Assembly (NCBI GenBank): GCA_964424455.1 | Contig: CAYRJA010000010.1 | Span: forward strand, 1 to 45,048 | DNA length: 45,048 bases | DNA from: CAYRJA01 sp964424455 | GTDB lineage: Bacteria; Bacteroidota; Bacteroidia; Chitinophagales; UBA10324 | Reading direction: 5' to 3' | Shown here: piece by piece, positions 44,738-45,048 of the stretch | Position numbering within the stretch: position 1 is the stretch's first letter | How the letters are laid out: each line of letters opens with the position of its first letter | Made by a program: the position numbers and the translations under genes | The notes under the pieces: generated by a model | Told to the model about the DNA's origin: nothing | Seen by the model: the letters and a program-made list of their open reading frames with translations, nothing else | Databases searched by the model: none

Positions 44738-45048
44738 TTACAGTTTGATAAATTTGTTAATTATCCATCCGTCTTTTGTTCCTGCTTTCAGCAGGTACAT
44801 ACCGGGGGGCAGGTGGCTTACATCTATGGAAGGGATAGGTGATGAATGATAAGGGATAAATAAAACCGTTTGCCCTAACAAATCTGTTACAGTTATTTTA
44901 TCTCCAATTTGTAATTTGTAATTTGTAATTTTCAATTTATCCGTTACCGGATTGGGATAAATATTCACTTGCGCTGTTTCAGGGTTTATATCCGTTACAC
45001 CTACATGAATGGTATCGGGGACAAGGCGGGCGATATTCATTACAGATG
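44738..45048 (-). CDS. Partial T9SS type A cargo protein (C-terminal end)
   Basis: The frame enters from the right edge, so only ~103 C-terminal residues are visible. They form a type A T9SS sorting domain: VNIYPNPVTDKLKI, ITVTDLLGQTV, LPPGMYLLKAG and the final KFIKL. The rest of the protein and its function are outside the window. A heptanucleotide repeat (44906-44932) encodes part of KITNYKLQI. Exact CTGTWACAG sites occur inside (44884) and just past the stop (44715). Confidence 0.8.
   Translation of the reverse strand, partial: SVMNIARLVPDTIHVGVTDINPETAQVNIYPNPVTDKLKITNYKLQIGDKITVTDLLGQTVLFIPYHSSPIPSIDVSHLPPGMYLLKAGTKDGWIINKFIKL
44906..44932. repeat. Heptanucleotide tandem repeat in a T9SS gene
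   Basis: AATTTGT is present in three perfect tandem copies (44906-44926) plus a partial AATTTT. It lies inside the coding sequence of the T9SS protein at the right edge. Seven is not a multiple of three, so a copy-number change would shift the frame within the sorting domain. Confidence 0.7.

Larger units (their letters stand above)
3029..44892. repeat. Dispersed palindrome CTGTWACAG (25 exact copies)
   Basis: Exact copies start at 3029, 3697, 5168, 7571, 7988, 12630, 14097, 14491, 14581, 18247, 20107, 20905, 22059, 23015, 23250, 24465, 25616, 25985, 26565, 30322, 31163, 37569, 38518, 44715 and 44884. About three dozen more sites keep the TGTWACA core with one or both outer bases changed. 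Copies lie in genes on both strands. They read as (T/A/S)VT in 15 cases, LLQ in seven and CYS in one; one overlaps a stop codon and one is intergenic. Counting was by eye, so a few may be missed. Confidence 0.88.

Noticed and set aside
1..45048. CRISPR arrays, transposases, integrases, rRNA operons, restriction or toxin systems
   Set aside because: No spaced direct-repeat array, mobile-element gene, rRNA sequence or recognisable defence gene was seen; gene content is core plus envelope functions.

Overview
The window is a piece of a Bacteroidota chromosome, most likely from the Chitinophagales/Sphingobacteriales side of the phylum. A run of 10 N (5688-5697) shows it is a scaffold, probably a metagenome-assembled genome. 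The placement rests on type IX secretion (T9SS) cargo with type A and type B C-terminal domains, PorT, an IPExxxVDY-family protein, a lysine-rich TraR/DksA protein with a degenerate zinc finger, the acpP-fabF-rnc and ileS-traR/dksA-lspA gene orders, and Bacteroidota-type promoters (TTG, 19-21 nt, TAnnTTTG) ahead of rho, ubiE and a tRNA pair. Base composition looks AT-rich throughout.

Layout. 1-4021 (minus): partial membrane protein, GT2 glycosyltransferase, S41 peptidase, yidD, rnpA, rpmH. 4071-5766 (minus): rho, broken by the N gap. 6208-9063 (plus): a large adhesin-like T9SS type B protein, meeting porT-ubiE tail to tail. 10621-11220: GTPase engB. 11236-18095: two thioredoxin-like secreted proteins around a T9SS beta-propeller protein and uvrB. 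18250-20557 (minus): yicC, a DUF3078 protein and mscL. 20691-22313 (plus): APS/PAPS reductase and an epimerase. 22324-25331 (minus): 5'-nucleotidase C-domain lipoprotein, methylmalonyl-CoA mutase catalytic subunit and a small membrane protein. 25410-30680 (minus): a cobalamin-riboswitch operon of BtuB-like receptor, two T9SS surface proteins (one DUF4465) and a beta-propeller lipoprotein. 30764-33094 (minus): rnc, fabF, acpP. 33354-36512 (plus): IPExxxVDY protein, metallophosphatase and dnaA. Then tRNA-Ser and tRNA-Pro, an FkbM methyltransferase, and on the minus strand lspA, a TraR/DksA protein, ileS and mnmG. The right edge cuts a further T9SS protein.

How it fits together. dnaA, rpmH-rnpA-yidD and mnmG often lie near replication origins, and two parS-like 16-mers sit just upstream of mnmG. 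No DnaA-box cluster was seen, so oriC is not placed. The B12 operon would import the cofactor needed by the nearby mutase. PorT belongs to the secretion system that would export the several CTD-bearing proteins here.

The strongest unexplained signal is a dispersed 9-bp palindrome, CTGTWACAG. I counted 25 exact copies by eye where a base-composition estimate gives well under one. It occurs in genes of unrelated function, is read in all three reading frames, overlaps one stop codon and appears between genes. It behaves like a highly iterated genomic palindrome (compare HIP1 of cyanobacteria) rather than a protein motif. I do not recognise it as a described element.
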